64,000 nucleotides of DNA. Origin: Halomonas sp. TA22. Lineage in GTDB: Bacteria; Pseudomonadota; Gammaproteobacteria; Pseudomonadales; Halomonadaceae. Below, one piece after another: positions 8,273-17,328 of this stretch. Location: NCBI RefSeq assembly GCF_013009075.1, contig NZ_CP053108.1:2808517-2872516 (forward strand), read 5' to 3'. The position numbers and the translations under genes are program-made. The notes under the pieces were generated by a model. The model did not search any database. It was not told the DNA's origin and was given only the letters and a program-made list of their open reading frames with translations. Each line of letters opens with the position of its first letter. The first letter of the stretch is position 1.

Positions 8273-8944
8273 TCATAGGTCTCCAAGTTCCCCGCCCCGG
8301 GCCGTTGCCCGCTGGTAGGCGGGGCGTTGCCTGATGCGGTCGATGAACTCGGCCAGATGGGGCGCGCCGTCGAGGCCTCCCCGCCCTTGCAGGGCCAGTA
8401 TGGGAAAGCTCATCTGGATGTCGGCGGCACTGAAGCGCTCGCCGGCAAACCAGCTCGATCGCGCAAGTTCGCTCTCCCAGAAAGCCTTGAGCTGGCGTAT
8501 CTGCGGGTCGAGAAATTGCTTCATCACGCCCTTCGCCAGCAGCTTGCCGATCGGGCGTATCACGCCCGGCACCGGCGGCTTGTCGAGACGCGAGAAGACC
8601 AGGCGCATCACCAATGGGGGCATTGCCGAACCCTCGGCGTGGTGCAACCAGAAACGGTACCGCAACCGCTCCTCGCTGCCCGCCGGCGGCATCAGGGTGC
8701 CATGATCGAAACGCTCGAGGAGGTACTCGATGATCGCTCCCGACTCCGCCACCACGCGTTCGTCATCGACGATCAACGGCGACTTGCCAAGCGGATGGAC
8801 CTGCTCGAGCGCAGGCGGGGCCAGCATCGTCTTGGGATCGCGCCGATATTCGACCAGCGAATACTCCACGCCCAGCTCCTCGAGCAACCACAGGATCCGC
8901 TGGGAGCGGGAATTTTCCAGATGGTGGACCTGAATCATGGCCAT
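8273..8944 (-). CDS. Glutathione S-transferase family protein
   Basis: 223-residue cytosolic enzyme with an N-terminal thioredoxin-like domain (VHHLENSRSQRILWLLEELG, then HPLGKSPLIVDDERVVAESGAIIEYL) and an all-helical C-terminal domain. The SRSQR segment places a Ser at the usual activation position and VVAESGAI forms the glutathione gamma-glutamyl site. Substrate is not predictable. It is single, with a 182-base gap to cstA and an 80-base gap to the oxidoreductase gene. The start could be Met1 or Met3, two codons apart. Confidence 0.88.
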   Translation of the reverse strand: MAMIQVHHLENSRSQRILWLLEELGVEYSLVEYRRDPKTMLAPPALEQVHPLGKSPLIVDDERVVAESGAIIEYLLERFDHGTLMPPAGSEERLRYRFWLHHAEGSAMPPLVMRLVFSRLDKPPVPGVIRPIGKLLAKGVMKQFLDPQIRQLKAFWESELARSSWFAGERFSAADIQMSFPILALQGRGGLDGAPHLAEFIDRIRQRPAYQRATARGGELGDL

Positions 8945-9023
8945 CTCATGCAGTGGAATTCAGCGGGCAGCATGACGCGACACCGGGCGGCGCGCCACAC
9001 TGGCGTTTCTCGAAAGTCGGCGT

Positions 9024-10379
9024 TCAGCCACCGTGATCGTCACTGGTGCGCACCAGCTCCTCGGCGGAGCGACGATAATCCGACTCGATACGCACTGGCC
9101 TTCCCGAGGTGGCGGAGGCGTAGATTGCACGCATCAGGTGGATGTCCTGCATGCCCTCCTCGCCAGGCGTCTTGGGTGACCCTCCTTCGCGCACCACCTG
9201 GGAGAGATGATCCATCTCGGCGGCGAACTGGCTGATCTCCTGGATATCGAGGCTCTTTTCTCCCTCATCGGTAAGAATTCTCAGCTCATGCTGGTAGTAG
9301 TCCGACATCGGCTCGAGAGTCAGCGTGCCGTCAGTACCGAACACGCTGGCCATGTTGTGCTGGGCAGTGGTGAACGAGGAGGTGCAGGTGGCAAGCAGCC
9401 CGCTCGGGAAGCGCAGCTGGAAGGTGACCGAGTCCTCCACCTCGGCGAAGCGCGGGTCATCCTCGGGGCTGGAGATCATTGCCGACACCTCGATGGGCTC
9501 CTCACCGGAGAGGTAGCGCGCGGCCTGCAAGGCGTAGATGCCGATATCGTAGAGCGAGCCGCCGCCGGCCATCTCCTTCCTGAGCCGCCACTGGCCTCGC
9601 GGCTCCTCCGGGTCGACCGGTGAGCCGGCATTGAGCGTCATCAGGCGTAGCTCGCCCAGGGCACCGTCCTGAATCTGGCGGATGGCCTCGAGGTTATGGG
9701 GCTCGTACTGCTCTCGATAGGCGATCATCAGTTGGCGATCGTTCTCGCGACAGGCGTCTATCATCGCCTGACACTCCTGCTCATCCATCGCCATCGGCTT
9801 TTCGCATAGCACATGCTTGCCAGCCTTGGCGGCACGAATGGTGTACTCGGCGTGCATGTTCACCGGCAGGATGATGAAGACGATATCGATCTCGTCGTTA
9901 TCCGCCATGCTGTCGTAATTGTCGTAGTCGTAGAGATTCTCCTCGTCGACACCGTAGCGGCTCGCCACCTGCTGGGCCTTGTCCCGGTCGCCACTGACCA
10001 GTGCCACCAGCCGCGAATGCTCCGACTCGCCAAAGGCGGGCAGTATCTGGTTGAGGGCGAAGTCCCCAAGACCGACCACCGCCCATCCCAGTCGGCGCTT
10101 CGGCTCGACGGGATAGCGCTGTTCGATCTCAGGCATTGGCCGTCCGCGTGCCGAGGGCGAGACGGCGCTCACCTCCTCCGGCGGCTGTGTACCGTTGCCC
10201 AGTTCGAAGGTCTCCCCTCCCAGTTCGGCGGAAGAGAGCGCCGCACCCTGGGTGCCGGCATCGCCGGCGCTTTGAGCCATCGCGGGCCCCACGGCACCCA
10301 TGGCCAACAAGGCACCACCGGACCCCTGCAGAAAACGGCGGCGGCTCGGGTCGAAGGTGGCATCGGAAGAATCGCTCAT
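9024..10379 (-). CDS. Tat-exported Gfo/Idh/MocA family oxidoreductase
   Basis: 451-residue NAD(P)-dependent oxidoreductase resembling Zymomonas glucose-fructose oxidoreductase. The N-terminus SRRRFLQGSGGALLAMGA is a twin-arginine signal, so a folded, cofactor-loaded protein in the periplasm is predicted. The Rossmann fold starts at RRLGWAVVGLGDFALNQILP. The family catalytic motif is CEKPMAM, and GGSLYDIGIYALQAARYL is the C-terminal domain signature. Substrate is unknown. No sugar genes flank it. A cut site after AMAQ is likely. Confidence 0.88.
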   Translation of the reverse strand: MSDSSDATFDPSRRRFLQGSGGALLAMGAVGPAMAQSAGDAGTQGAALSSAELGGETFELGNGTQPPEEVSAVSPSARGRPMPEIEQRYPVEPKRRLGWAVVGLGDFALNQILPAFGESEHSRLVALVSGDRDKAQQVASRYGVDEENLYDYDNYDSMADNDEIDIVFIILPVNMHAEYTIRAAKAGKHVLCEKPMAMDEQECQAMIDACRENDRQLMIAYREQYEPHNLEAIRQIQDGALGELRLMTLNAGSPVDPEEPRGQWRLRKEMAGGGSLYDIGIYALQAARYLSGEEPIEVSAMISSPEDDPRFAEVEDSVTFQLRFPSGLLATCTSSFTTAQHNMASVFGTDGTLTLEPMSDYYQHELRILTDEGEKSLDIQEISQFAAEMDHLSQVVREGGSPKTPGEEGMQDIHLMRAIYASATSGRPVRIESDYRRSAEELVRTSDDHGG

Positions 10380-10553
10380 GCGAGAAGCTCTCCATGTCGG
10401 TTGATTGTCATCCCTGACGGCGATCGAACCACGCAGGGCGGTCGATCTGAATCGAGACGTTTTTTCAGCCTAGACCAATTTATAGGGTCGTTCGGCGCCC
10501 GCTTTGCGTATCGTTGAGCCAGGCAAACTTTCCGATTCAACAAGGAGCCCGAT

Positions 10554-10925
10554 ATGGCTCGCGTACTGGTCGTCGACGACGAACCCAATATCGTGCTTTC
10601 GCTGGAGTTCCTGATGCAGCAGGCCGGCTTCGAGGTAGTGACCGCCGACGATGGGGAGAGTGCGCTGCAGAGTGTCGCCGACGCCATGCCGGACCTGCTG
10701 CTGCTGGACATCAGCCTGCCGGGCATCAGTGGCTTTGAGGTCCTCGAGCGGCTGCGCGCGCAGTCAGCCTACGCCGAACTGCCCATCATCATGCTCACCG
10801 CCCATGGTCGCGAGGTCGAGCGCGAGAAGGGATTGGCGCTAGGCGCCGACGACTACATCACCAAGCCCTTCTCCACCCAAGCGCTGGTCGACAAGGTGCA
10901 GGCGCTACTCGACGAGGCCGGCTGA
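10554..10925 (+). CDS. CheY-like single-domain response regulator
   Basis: 123-residue receiver without an output domain. The acidic pocket is Asp8-Asp9, the phosphorylation site Asp52 is in [10 protein letters not shown], the switch Thr82 in MLTAHG and Lys104 in ITKPFS. All catalytic residues are present, so it should be phosphorylated. The stop overlaps the start of the exonuclease-sensor gene (TGATG), and the symporter-kinase encoded two genes on is its most likely phosphodonor. The lack of a DNA-binding domain suggests protein-protein signalling or a separate output regulator. A good ribosome site (AAGGAG) precedes the ATG. Confidence 0.93.
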   Translation: MARVLVVDDEPNIVLSLEFLMQQAGFEVVTADDGESALQSVADAMPDLLLLDISLPGISGFEVLERLRAQSAYAELPIIMLTAHGREVEREKGLALGADDYITKPFSTQALVDKVQALLDEAG

Positions 10926-13015
10926 TGGGCACCCGGCATCAACCCGGCCATTTGCCCAAGCGCCAGAGCCTGCTCGGGCTATGGTTGCTGTTAAGCGGCA
11001 TCAGTCTGTTCGGCGGCGCGGCCTTCGCGCTATGGCTCGACAGCCTGTTTCACCCCACCGGGCTGGCTCGGCTGGCACTGTGGCTGGGCTGCTTTTCCGG
11101 GGGTGGCACCATCTTCCTGGTCGGGTTGCTGCTCGAACGGCAGCTCTTCACCCCGCTGCGCCACCTGCAGGTCCAGCTGGCGCGACTGGTGGCCAACCCC
11201 GATGCCCGGGACGACTACCCGCCGGAGGGCTGGCTACGCGGGCTCGGCCCGGACCTGGTGCGCGTGCGCGAGGCGTGGCGCGCCGATCGCCGAGCGCTTG
11301 CCACCGCCCATACCGAAGGCGCCCGCAGTGCAGTACGCATTCGCCTGGAGCTGGAGTCGCTGCTGCAGGTACTCGACACTCCTCTGTTGCTGTGCGATCA
11401 ACACCGCCGCCTGCTGCTGTTCAATCACGCCGCCGAGACGCTGTTCGAAGGCCATCCCTGCCTGGGGCTTGGCAAGCGTCTGGAATCGCTTATCGATACG
11501 GCGAGCCTGACCGATGCCCTGGCGCGCCTACCCAGCGACGGTGCTCCTCGCGAGCTGTTGGTACCCTTCGATGATCGCTGGCTGTGCTGTGTGCTGCGCC
11601 GAGTGCCGCAAAGCGATGGCGAGACGCTGCTGACCCTGACCGATACCACGGCGAGCCTGACCGGTGATCTGGGCAATCGGGTAGCCCTGGCCAAGCGACT
11701 CCCCGCCCTGCGCCGCCACAGCGCAGGACTTGCCAGCGCCGCCGAGGCGCTGACTCGTCTAGACGACGCCTCGCTCGATACAGCGCTGCACCGCCGTCTG
11801 ACCAGGGTAATCGGTGAGGAGAGCGACGCCCTGGGCAGGGAACTCGAAGCGTTCGGCCAGTGCGTGGATGAGCTGCAGCAACAGGGCGAACGGCTGGTAC
11901 CGATCTGGTCCAACGATCTTTGGCAAACGCTCAATGAGCGTATCGCCGGCAGTAGCGGCGTCGGCCATGTCACGCCAATCGGCATGCCGGCCTGGCTCAA
12001 GGGCGACGCTTGCGCGCTGCTGGCGATGCTCGAAACACTTATCCAGCACCTAATCGAGGCACTACCGGCGGATCGGAAACGGCTCCCCCTTGAGGGCGAG
12101 ATCTGCCTGGGCAACAAGCGGGTCTATCTCGATCTGGTCTGGCGCGGCGTACCGCTGGCTCAACATGCGCTGAGCGATTGGCAGGAGACGCGGCTGGCGT
12201 CGCTACCGTTGGCCCCCAGCATTGGCGATATGCTTAACCATCATGGCAGCGAGCTTTGGAGCCTGGCCGACGGCGATGGCGAGCACGCTCGCCTGCGCCT
12301 GCCACTACCGGCACTGGAGCGGGTCGGGGCACCGCCTCCCGCCAAGCCCGCCCGCCCTGAGTTCCACGACTTCGGCATCGCAGACCTGCCCCCCCCCGAT
12401 GCCGAATTGGCAGTAAGGCCACTTCGCGCACTGGAGATCGTCTCCTTCGACACCGAGACCACCGGCCTCGAATTGCGCCGCGACGACACGGTGGTAAGTC
12501 TCGGTGCCTGTCGCATCGTCAATGCGCGTCTACTGGCCAATGATACCTTCGATCAGCGGGTCGACCCAGGCCGGCCGATACCACCAGCCAGTACCGCCAT
12601 CCATGGACTGACCGACGCCGACGTCGCCGGCGCCCCTCCGCTCAATGTGGTCCTGCCGCGCTTTCGCCGCTATGTCGGTGACGCCGTGCTGCTCGCCCAC
12701 AATGCCGCCTTCGACCTTCTGGCCATTCAGCCCCCTGGCGCCAGCGAGGCCTTTTCGATGCCGGTACTCGATACCTTGTTGTTGTCGCGGGCTCTCGACT
12801 CCGGCCTCGACGGTCACGACCTGGACACCCTCGCCAGCCGCTTCGACCTCAGCATTGCCGAAGGCGCGCGGCACACCGCGCTAGGTGACGCTCGGCTCAC
12901 CGCCAAGCTGTGGCTCGCCCTGCTGCCACGCCTGGAGGCCCGGGGCATCGTCACCCTCGAGGACGCCCTGCAGCTTCAGGCCGGGGCCTTCGACCGCGAA
13001 GACGCCAGCGCATGA
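10925..13015 (+). CDS. Membrane sensor-like protein fused to DnaQ-type 3'-5' exonuclease
   Basis: 696 residues in an unusual order. Two membrane helices lie at about residues 18-38 and 45-70. A PAS-like region (about 140-240) follows, then a helical segment and a weak histidine-kinase-like ATPase remnant (about 350-465), with no phospho-acceptor H-box and no clear N or G boxes. A complete DEDDh exonuclease is at about 500-690. Catalytic residues visible are Asp509 and Glu511 (FDTETTG), Asp597 (HNAAFD), His650 and Asp655 (HTALGD). Membrane placement and the sensor-like front argue against a replicative proofreading role. It overlaps the receiver gene before and the small membrane gene after by stop-start contacts. 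Confidence 0.85.
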   Translation: MGTRHQPGHLPKRQSLLGLWLLLSGISLFGGAAFALWLDSLFHPTGLARLALWLGCFSGGGTIFLVGLLLERQLFTPLRHLQVQLARLVANPDARDDYPPEGWLRGLGPDLVRVREAWRADRRALATAHTEGARSAVRIRLELESLLQVLDTPLLLCDQHRRLLLFNHAAETLFEGHPCLGLGKRLESLIDTASLTDALARLPSDGAPRELLVPFDDRWLCCVLRRVPQSDGETLLTLTDTTASLTGDLGNRVALAKRLPALRRHSAGLASAAEALTRLDDASLDTALHRRLTRVIGEESDALGRELEAFGQCVDELQQQGERLVPIWSNDLWQTLNERIAGSSGVGHVTPIGMPAWLKGDACALLAMLETLIQHLIEALPADRKRLPLEGEICLGNKRVYLDLVWRGVPLAQHALSDWQETRLASLPLAPSIGDMLNHHGSELWSLADGDGEHARLRLPLPALERVGAPPPAKPARPEFHDFGIADLPPPDAELAVRPLRALEIVSFDTETTGLELRRDDTVVSLGACRIVNARLLANDTFDQRVDPGRPIPPASTAIHGLTDADVAGAPPLNVVLPRFRRYVGDAVLLAHNAAFDLLAIQPPGASEAFSMPVLDTLLLSRALDSGLDGHDLDTLASRFDLSIAEGARHTALGDARLTAKLWLALLPRLEARGIVTLEDALQLQAGAFDREDASA

Positions 13016-13209
13016 AAACGCCGCGTCTCGGCGAGCGGCTCGTCGCGCTGATCGTCCTTGCCGCGCTGCTCTTTTCACCGCCGCTGATTCTGGTGATCGA
13101 CCGCCCTGGAGCCACAGGCCTGTCGTGGCTGGCGCTCTATCTGTTCGTCGCCTGGGCGGCCATCATCGCCCTGGCCGCCTGGCTGATGGAGCATCGTCAT
13201 GACGACTAG
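13012..13209 (+). CDS. Small two-helix membrane protein preceding the symporter-kinase
   Basis: 65-residue protein with two hydrophobic helices (about residues 10-28 and 39-58) joined by a short loop (IDRPGATGLS), ending in a charged tail EHRHDD. Its ATG overlaps the exonuclease stop (ATGA), and it ends nine bases before the symporter-kinase. Small membrane proteins commonly accompany sodium/solute symporters, and CbrX overlaps cbrA in Pseudomonas, so it is probably an accessory subunit of the kinase. This is inferred from size, topology and position only. Confidence 0.75.
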   Translation: MKTPRLGERLVALIVLAALLFSPPLILVIDRPGATGLSWLALYLFVAWAAIIALAAWLMEHRHDD

Positions 13210-13217
13210 GGCGCGCC

Positions 13218-15974
13218 ATGCGCACTGACGCCCTGGTGCTGGGGGTGGCCTTCGGCTATCTAGCGCTGCTGTTCGTGATTGCCGCCTGGGGCGATCGCCG
13301 TGCCGAGCAGGGCCGCTCGCTGATCGGCTCACCGACCATCTACGCGTTGTCGATCGCCGTCTACTGCACGGCCTGGACCTTCTACGGAAGCGTGGGCCGT
13401 GCCGCCGAGCATGGCCCGAGCTTTCTGCTCATCTACCTGGGGCCGACGCTTGCGATGCTGGCAAGCCCGTTCATCATCCGCAAGATGGTGCGTATCGCCC
13501 GCGTGCAGCGCATTACCTCGATCGCCGACTTCATCAGTGCCCGCTATGGCAAGAGCGGAGGACTGGGGGCCCTGGTCGCGCTGATCGCGCTGATCGGCAT
13601 CACCCCCTACATCGCCCTGCAGCTCAAGGCAATCACGCTCAGCCATGCGGTGCTGATGAACTACCCCGACCCACCGGAGCTTCGCCTGGCCGAGGAGAGC
13701 TTCTGGATCGACAAATCGTTCTGGGTGGCACTGGTGCTGGCGGTCTTCATCATCCTGTTCGGCACCCGCCATCTGGATGCCAGCGAACGTCATGAAGGCA
13801 TGGTGGCGGCAATCGCCTTCGAGTCACTGGTCAAGCTGGTGGCCTTCCTGGCGGTGGGCATCTTTACCCTGTTCGTGCTCTTCAACGGTCCCGCCGACCT
13901 GTTCGCCCGTGCCACGGATCAGCCTGAGCTACGCGCGATGCTGAGCCTCGAGGCGGTACCGGGTGGGGCAATCGGCTGGGTCGGCACCTTGGTGCTGGCC
14001 TTCCTCGCCTTCCTGACGCTGCCGCGCCAGTTCCAGGTATTGGTGGTGGAGAATGTCGACGAACGTCATCTCAAGCGCGCCAGCTGGCTCTTCCCGCTCT
14101 ACCTGCTGGCGATCAACCTGTTCGTGATTCCCATTGCCCTGGCCGGCATGCTGCTGGGCGATGCCGGCAGCGACCCCGACAGCTTCGTGCTGACTTTGCC
14201 GCTCTCCGCCGGCCTTGAAGGGCTGCCGCTGCTGGTGTTCATCGGTGGCTTATCGGCCGCCACCGGCATGGTCATCGTCGAGACCATCGCCCTCTCCACC
14301 ATGGTCAGCAACCACCTGGTGATGCCGCTGCTGCTTCGATCGAGCCGCCTGAATCGTGTCTCTCGCTCGAGCGGCGAACTCTCCGGCTGGCTACTCGGCA
14401 TCCGCCGGGTCGCCATCGTATTGATCCTGCTGCTGGGCTATCTCTATCATGCACTGATCGGCGACTCCTACAGCCTGGTGACCATTGGCCTGGTCTCCTT
14501 CGCCGCCGCCGCCCAGTTCGCCCCGGCGCTTCTGCTGGGGCTCTACTGGCGAGGCGCTACCCGCATCGGCGCCGGCCTGGGTCTTACGGCGGGTTTCCTG
14601 GTATGGGTCTACACCCTGCTGCTGCCGGGCTTTGCGCAATCCGGCTGGCTGGAGGCGGGCTTCGTCGAGCAGGGGCCGTGGGGCATTGCCTGGCTGCGTC
14701 CCTATGCGCTGCTTGGCCTAGAGAATGCCGACATCTATAGCCACTCGCTGCTGTGGAGCCTGCTTGCCAATGTCGGCGTGCTGGTCGGGGTATCGCTGTT
14801 CACGCGCCAGAGCCGACTCGAGCAGACCCAAGCAGCACTCTTCACCGAAGCGCTGCACTCGGGCCTCAGCTATGCCTCGCTCTGGCAGGGCCAGACCACG
14901 CGCGGGGAGCTGCAATCGCTGCTCGCCCGCTACCTGGGCGCCAATGCCGCGGCCAGGGTCTTCGAAGGCGTGGAGGCGACAGACGATGCGCAGAGCGTGC
15001 CCTCGGAAGTGATCGCCCGTGCCGAGCAGGCACTGAGTGGCGCCTTGGGCAGCGCCTCGGCCAGGGTACTGATCAACTCGGTGGTGCGGGGCGAAGCACT
15101 CGACCTGGAGGCAGTGTTGAGCATTCTCGACACTACCTCGCAGACGCTCGAGTACAACCGCCGTCTGGAGCAGAAGTCCAATGAGCTGGCGCGCATCGGC
15201 GAGGAGTTGCGCGCCGCCAACGAGCGACTACGCGAACTCGACCGCCTCAAGGATGAGTTCGTGGCCATGGTCAGCCATGAGTTGCGCACTCCGCTGACCT
15301 CGATCCGCGCCTTCGCCGAGATCCTGCGTGACGGCAAGGCGCTGCCCGACGACAAGCGCAACCATTTCCTGGAGGTGGTGGTGCTGGAGAGCCAGCGCCT
15401 GTCGCGGCTGATCGAGGAGATACTCGATCTGGCACGCCTCGAGAGCGGTCGTCTCACGCTCAATCCCCAGCCGCTGGATCTGGCCGCACTGACGCGTCAC
15501 AGCGTCTCGGCCGTGCAGCGCCTGCAGGAGGAGCTCGGCGTCGCGCTCGAGGTCGAGATCGCGCCTGACGAGGCCTGGGTCATCGGGGATCCTGACCGCC
15601 TGGAGCAGGTGATCATCAACCTGCTCGATAACGCCAGCAAGTTCGCCGCCGATGAGTCGCCTCGGGTGCTGCTGCGTCTGACGACATCAATGGAGGGGGT
15701 ACAGCTCGCCATCGAGGACAACGGCCCCGGCATCGCCGAGGAGGAGCGTGAGCGGGTGTTCGAGAAATTCCACCAGCTCAAGCAGCATGGCGCCAGCAGC
15801 GGCAAGGCGCGCGGCCGTCCTCGCGGCAGCGGCCTAGGGCTGCCGATCAGTCGCGGCATAGTGGTCAATCTGGGCGGGCAGCTCTGGGTAGAGAACGCCA
15901 CCACGCTCGATGGCGCCTGTCTGGTAATGGAGCTGCCAAGTATCCCCCGTCCTTCTCCGCCAACCCCCAGCTAG
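13218..15974 (+). CDS. Na+/solute symporter-histidine kinase fusion sensor (CbrA/CrbS-like)
   Basis: 918-residue membrane sensor. Residues 1 to about 500 form a sodium:solute symporter domain with about 13 helices. A STAC-like linker follows (LFTEALHSGLSYASLWQGQ), then a coiled coil, a HisKA domain with phospho-acceptor His687 (MVSHELRTP) and an HATPase domain with N-box NLLDNASKFA (Asn801), G1 DNGPG and G2 GSGLGLPISRG. No PAS or C-terminal receiver is present, so it is shorter than CbrA. The exonuclease, DUF294 and EAL/HDOD neighbours match acetate-switch loci (CrbS/MxtR). The ligand could be a carboxylate or amino acid; this is inference. Cognate regulator: the CheY-like protein, or a LuxR-type one elsewhere. 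Confidence 0.92.
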   Translation: MRTDALVLGVAFGYLALLFVIAAWGDRRAEQGRSLIGSPTIYALSIAVYCTAWTFYGSVGRAAEHGPSFLLIYLGPTLAMLASPFIIRKMVRIARVQRITSIADFISARYGKSGGLGALVALIALIGITPYIALQLKAITLSHAVLMNYPDPPELRLAEESFWIDKSFWVALVLAVFIILFGTRHLDASERHEGMVAAIAFESLVKLVAFLAVGIFTLFVLFNGPADLFARATDQPELRAMLSLEAVPGGAIGWVGTLVLAFLAFLTLPRQFQVLVVENVDERHLKRASWLFPLYLLAINLFVIPIALAGMLLGDAGSDPDSFVLTLPLSAGLEGLPLLVFIGGLSAATGMVIVETIALSTMVSNHLVMPLLLRSSRLNRVSRSSGELSGWLLGIRRVAIVLILLLGYLYHALIGDSYSLVTIGLVSFAAAAQFAPALLLGLYWRGATRIGAGLGLTAGFLVWVYTLLLPGFAQSGWLEAGFVEQGPWGIAWLRPYALLGLENADIYSHSLLWSLLANVGVLVGVSLFTRQSRLEQTQAALFTEALHSGLSYASLWQGQTTRGELQSLLARYLGANAAARVFEGVEATDDAQSVPSEVIARAEQALSGALGSASARVLINSVVRGEALDLEAVLSILDTTSQTLEYNRRLEQKSNELARIGEELRAANERLRELDRLKDEFVAMVSHELRTPLTSIRAFAEILRDGKALPDDKRNHFLEVVVLESQRLSRLIEEILDLARLESGRLTLNPQPLDLAALTRHSVSAVQRLQEELGVALEVEIAPDEAWVIGDPDRLEQVIINLLDNASKFAADESPRVLLRLTTSMEGVQLAIEDNGPGIAEEERERVFEKFHQLKQHGASSGKARGRPRGSGLGLPISRGIVVNLGGQLWVENATTLDGACLVMELPSIPRPSPPTPS

Positions 15975-16061
15975 TCGGGAAGCGCTCATCATGGCCTTAA
16001 GTTAACCGCTCTCGAGCCGATGAAACGTCAAGGAACGCGTTTATCCAGAGCAAGGGCCCGC

Positions 16062-17285
16062 ATGACACAAGGACCGCTTAATCCCAAAAAGCTCCTTCTG
16101 GCTTCACAGCCTATTTTCGATCGCTGGGATAACATCCACGGTGTCGAGATGCTTTATCGCAACGATCAGGGACTGAGCGTGCTGGAGGTCGGTGAAGAGA
16201 TCGCCACGGCAGAAGTGATCTACCACCTCAGCACTGCCATCTCTCGACGAGTCGGGTTTTTCAAGGCCCCAGCCTTCATCAATGTCACTGCCGAGTTCCT
16301 GTTATCACGTCACTGCTTGCCACTTCCTCCAGAGCATGTCGTGTTCGAGCTGGTCGAACGGATCACTCCCACTCCGGCGTTGGTCGAGGCCGTTCGCCTC
16401 TTTCGTCAGCAAGGATATCGCTTCGCGCTGGACGACTTTGCCTTTATGCCTGAGTGGTATCCACTGCTTCCCCTAGCCTCGTATATCAAGGTGGACATTA
16501 TGATGCTCTCGCCTTCGGAGGCGATGAGTCATCGGCAAGCGCTTGCCAAGCTACCAGTGAAATGGATTGCCGAGCGAATCGAGACGCGAGAAGAACGCGA
16601 TGCCTACCTGGATATCGGATTCGACTTTTTCCAAGGCTATTTCTATGCCAGGCCTACGCCAATTTACGGCAGGAAGATCCCGTCCTCGACACTCCAGACG
16701 ACGTTGCTGCTCAATGCACTTTGGCGGCCCGAGCCGAACGCCGGGAAGATCATCTCTCTCATTCAGTCCGATCCGGCGCTCGCCATGAAGCTGACACGTA
16801 TCGCCAATAGCGCCTACTATCGGCAGCACGACAAGATCCGCTCGATGCATGACGTCGTGGCTCGCCTCGGCTTTCGGCAATTATCCAGTTGGGTAGCGAT
16901 CATCGGGCTGCTTGGCAACGTACCTTCCGAACACGCCAACCTGGTGTTGACGCGCGCCAAGGCTTGCGAGCTTCTGGCCCAGCAAGAGCAGTTGAGCGGT
17001 TCGAATGCCTACTTCATCGGTCTGCTATCCGCCACCGAGCTATTGCTTGGCATACCCAGCGAAGAGTTTCTCGACTGTCTCGAGCTCGACACGAAAATAA
17101 CCGCTGCCATACTTCTGCGCGAGGGCGCCTACGGCAACGTGCTCAAGCGTATCGAGGCCACCGAGCGCCTCTATGCCATGCGCCAGCTGGCATCACACGG
17201 CGAAGATCCTCGCCTGTACGATATCTATCTCGATGCCCGTCATGCCGCGTTCGAGCTGTTGACCGCCCTATCGCCGAATGGATGA
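16062..17285 (+). CDS. EAL and HDOD domain signalling protein with degenerate EAL
   Basis: 407 residues counted from the Met at 16062, which precedes the conserved LLASQPIFDRW; an ATG at 16020 would add 14 basic residues. The EAL-like domain spans about residues 10-205: the signature E-A-L reads GVEML, and later metal-binding positions are poorly kept (NVTAEFL, ALDDFAF), so c-di-GMP hydrolysis is doubtful. The HDOD domain (about 215-400) contains IISLIQSDPALAMKLTRIANSAYY and the VARLGFRQLSSW motif. YuxH/CdgJ-type proteins of this build act as signalling scaffolds. It lies between the symporter-kinase and the convergent DUF294 gene. Confidence 0.87.
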   Translation: MTQGPLNPKKLLLASQPIFDRWDNIHGVEMLYRNDQGLSVLEVGEEIATAEVIYHLSTAISRRVGFFKAPAFINVTAEFLLSRHCLPLPPEHVVFELVERITPTPALVEAVRLFRQQGYRFALDDFAFMPEWYPLLPLASYIKVDIMMLSPSEAMSHRQALAKLPVKWIAERIETREERDAYLDIGFDFFQGYFYARPTPIYGRKIPSSTLQTTLLLNALWRPEPNAGKIISLIQSDPALAMKLTRIANSAYYRQHDKIRSMHDVVARLGFRQLSSWVAIIGLLGNVPSEHANLVLTRAKACELLAQQEQLSGSNAYFIGLLSATELLLGIPSEEFLDCLELDTKITAAILLREGAYGNVLKRIEATERLYAMRQLASHGEDPRLYDIYLDARHAAFELLTALSPNG

Positions 17286-17328
17286 CTGAGCCGCAAGGCA
17301 GAGACAAGAGGTAAGCGAAGTACAGCGC

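Noticed and set aside
10925-13015. DNA polymerase III epsilon (replicative proofreader)
   Set aside because: Membrane helices and a sensor-like front, no clamp-binding peptide recognised, and a signalling neighbourhood.
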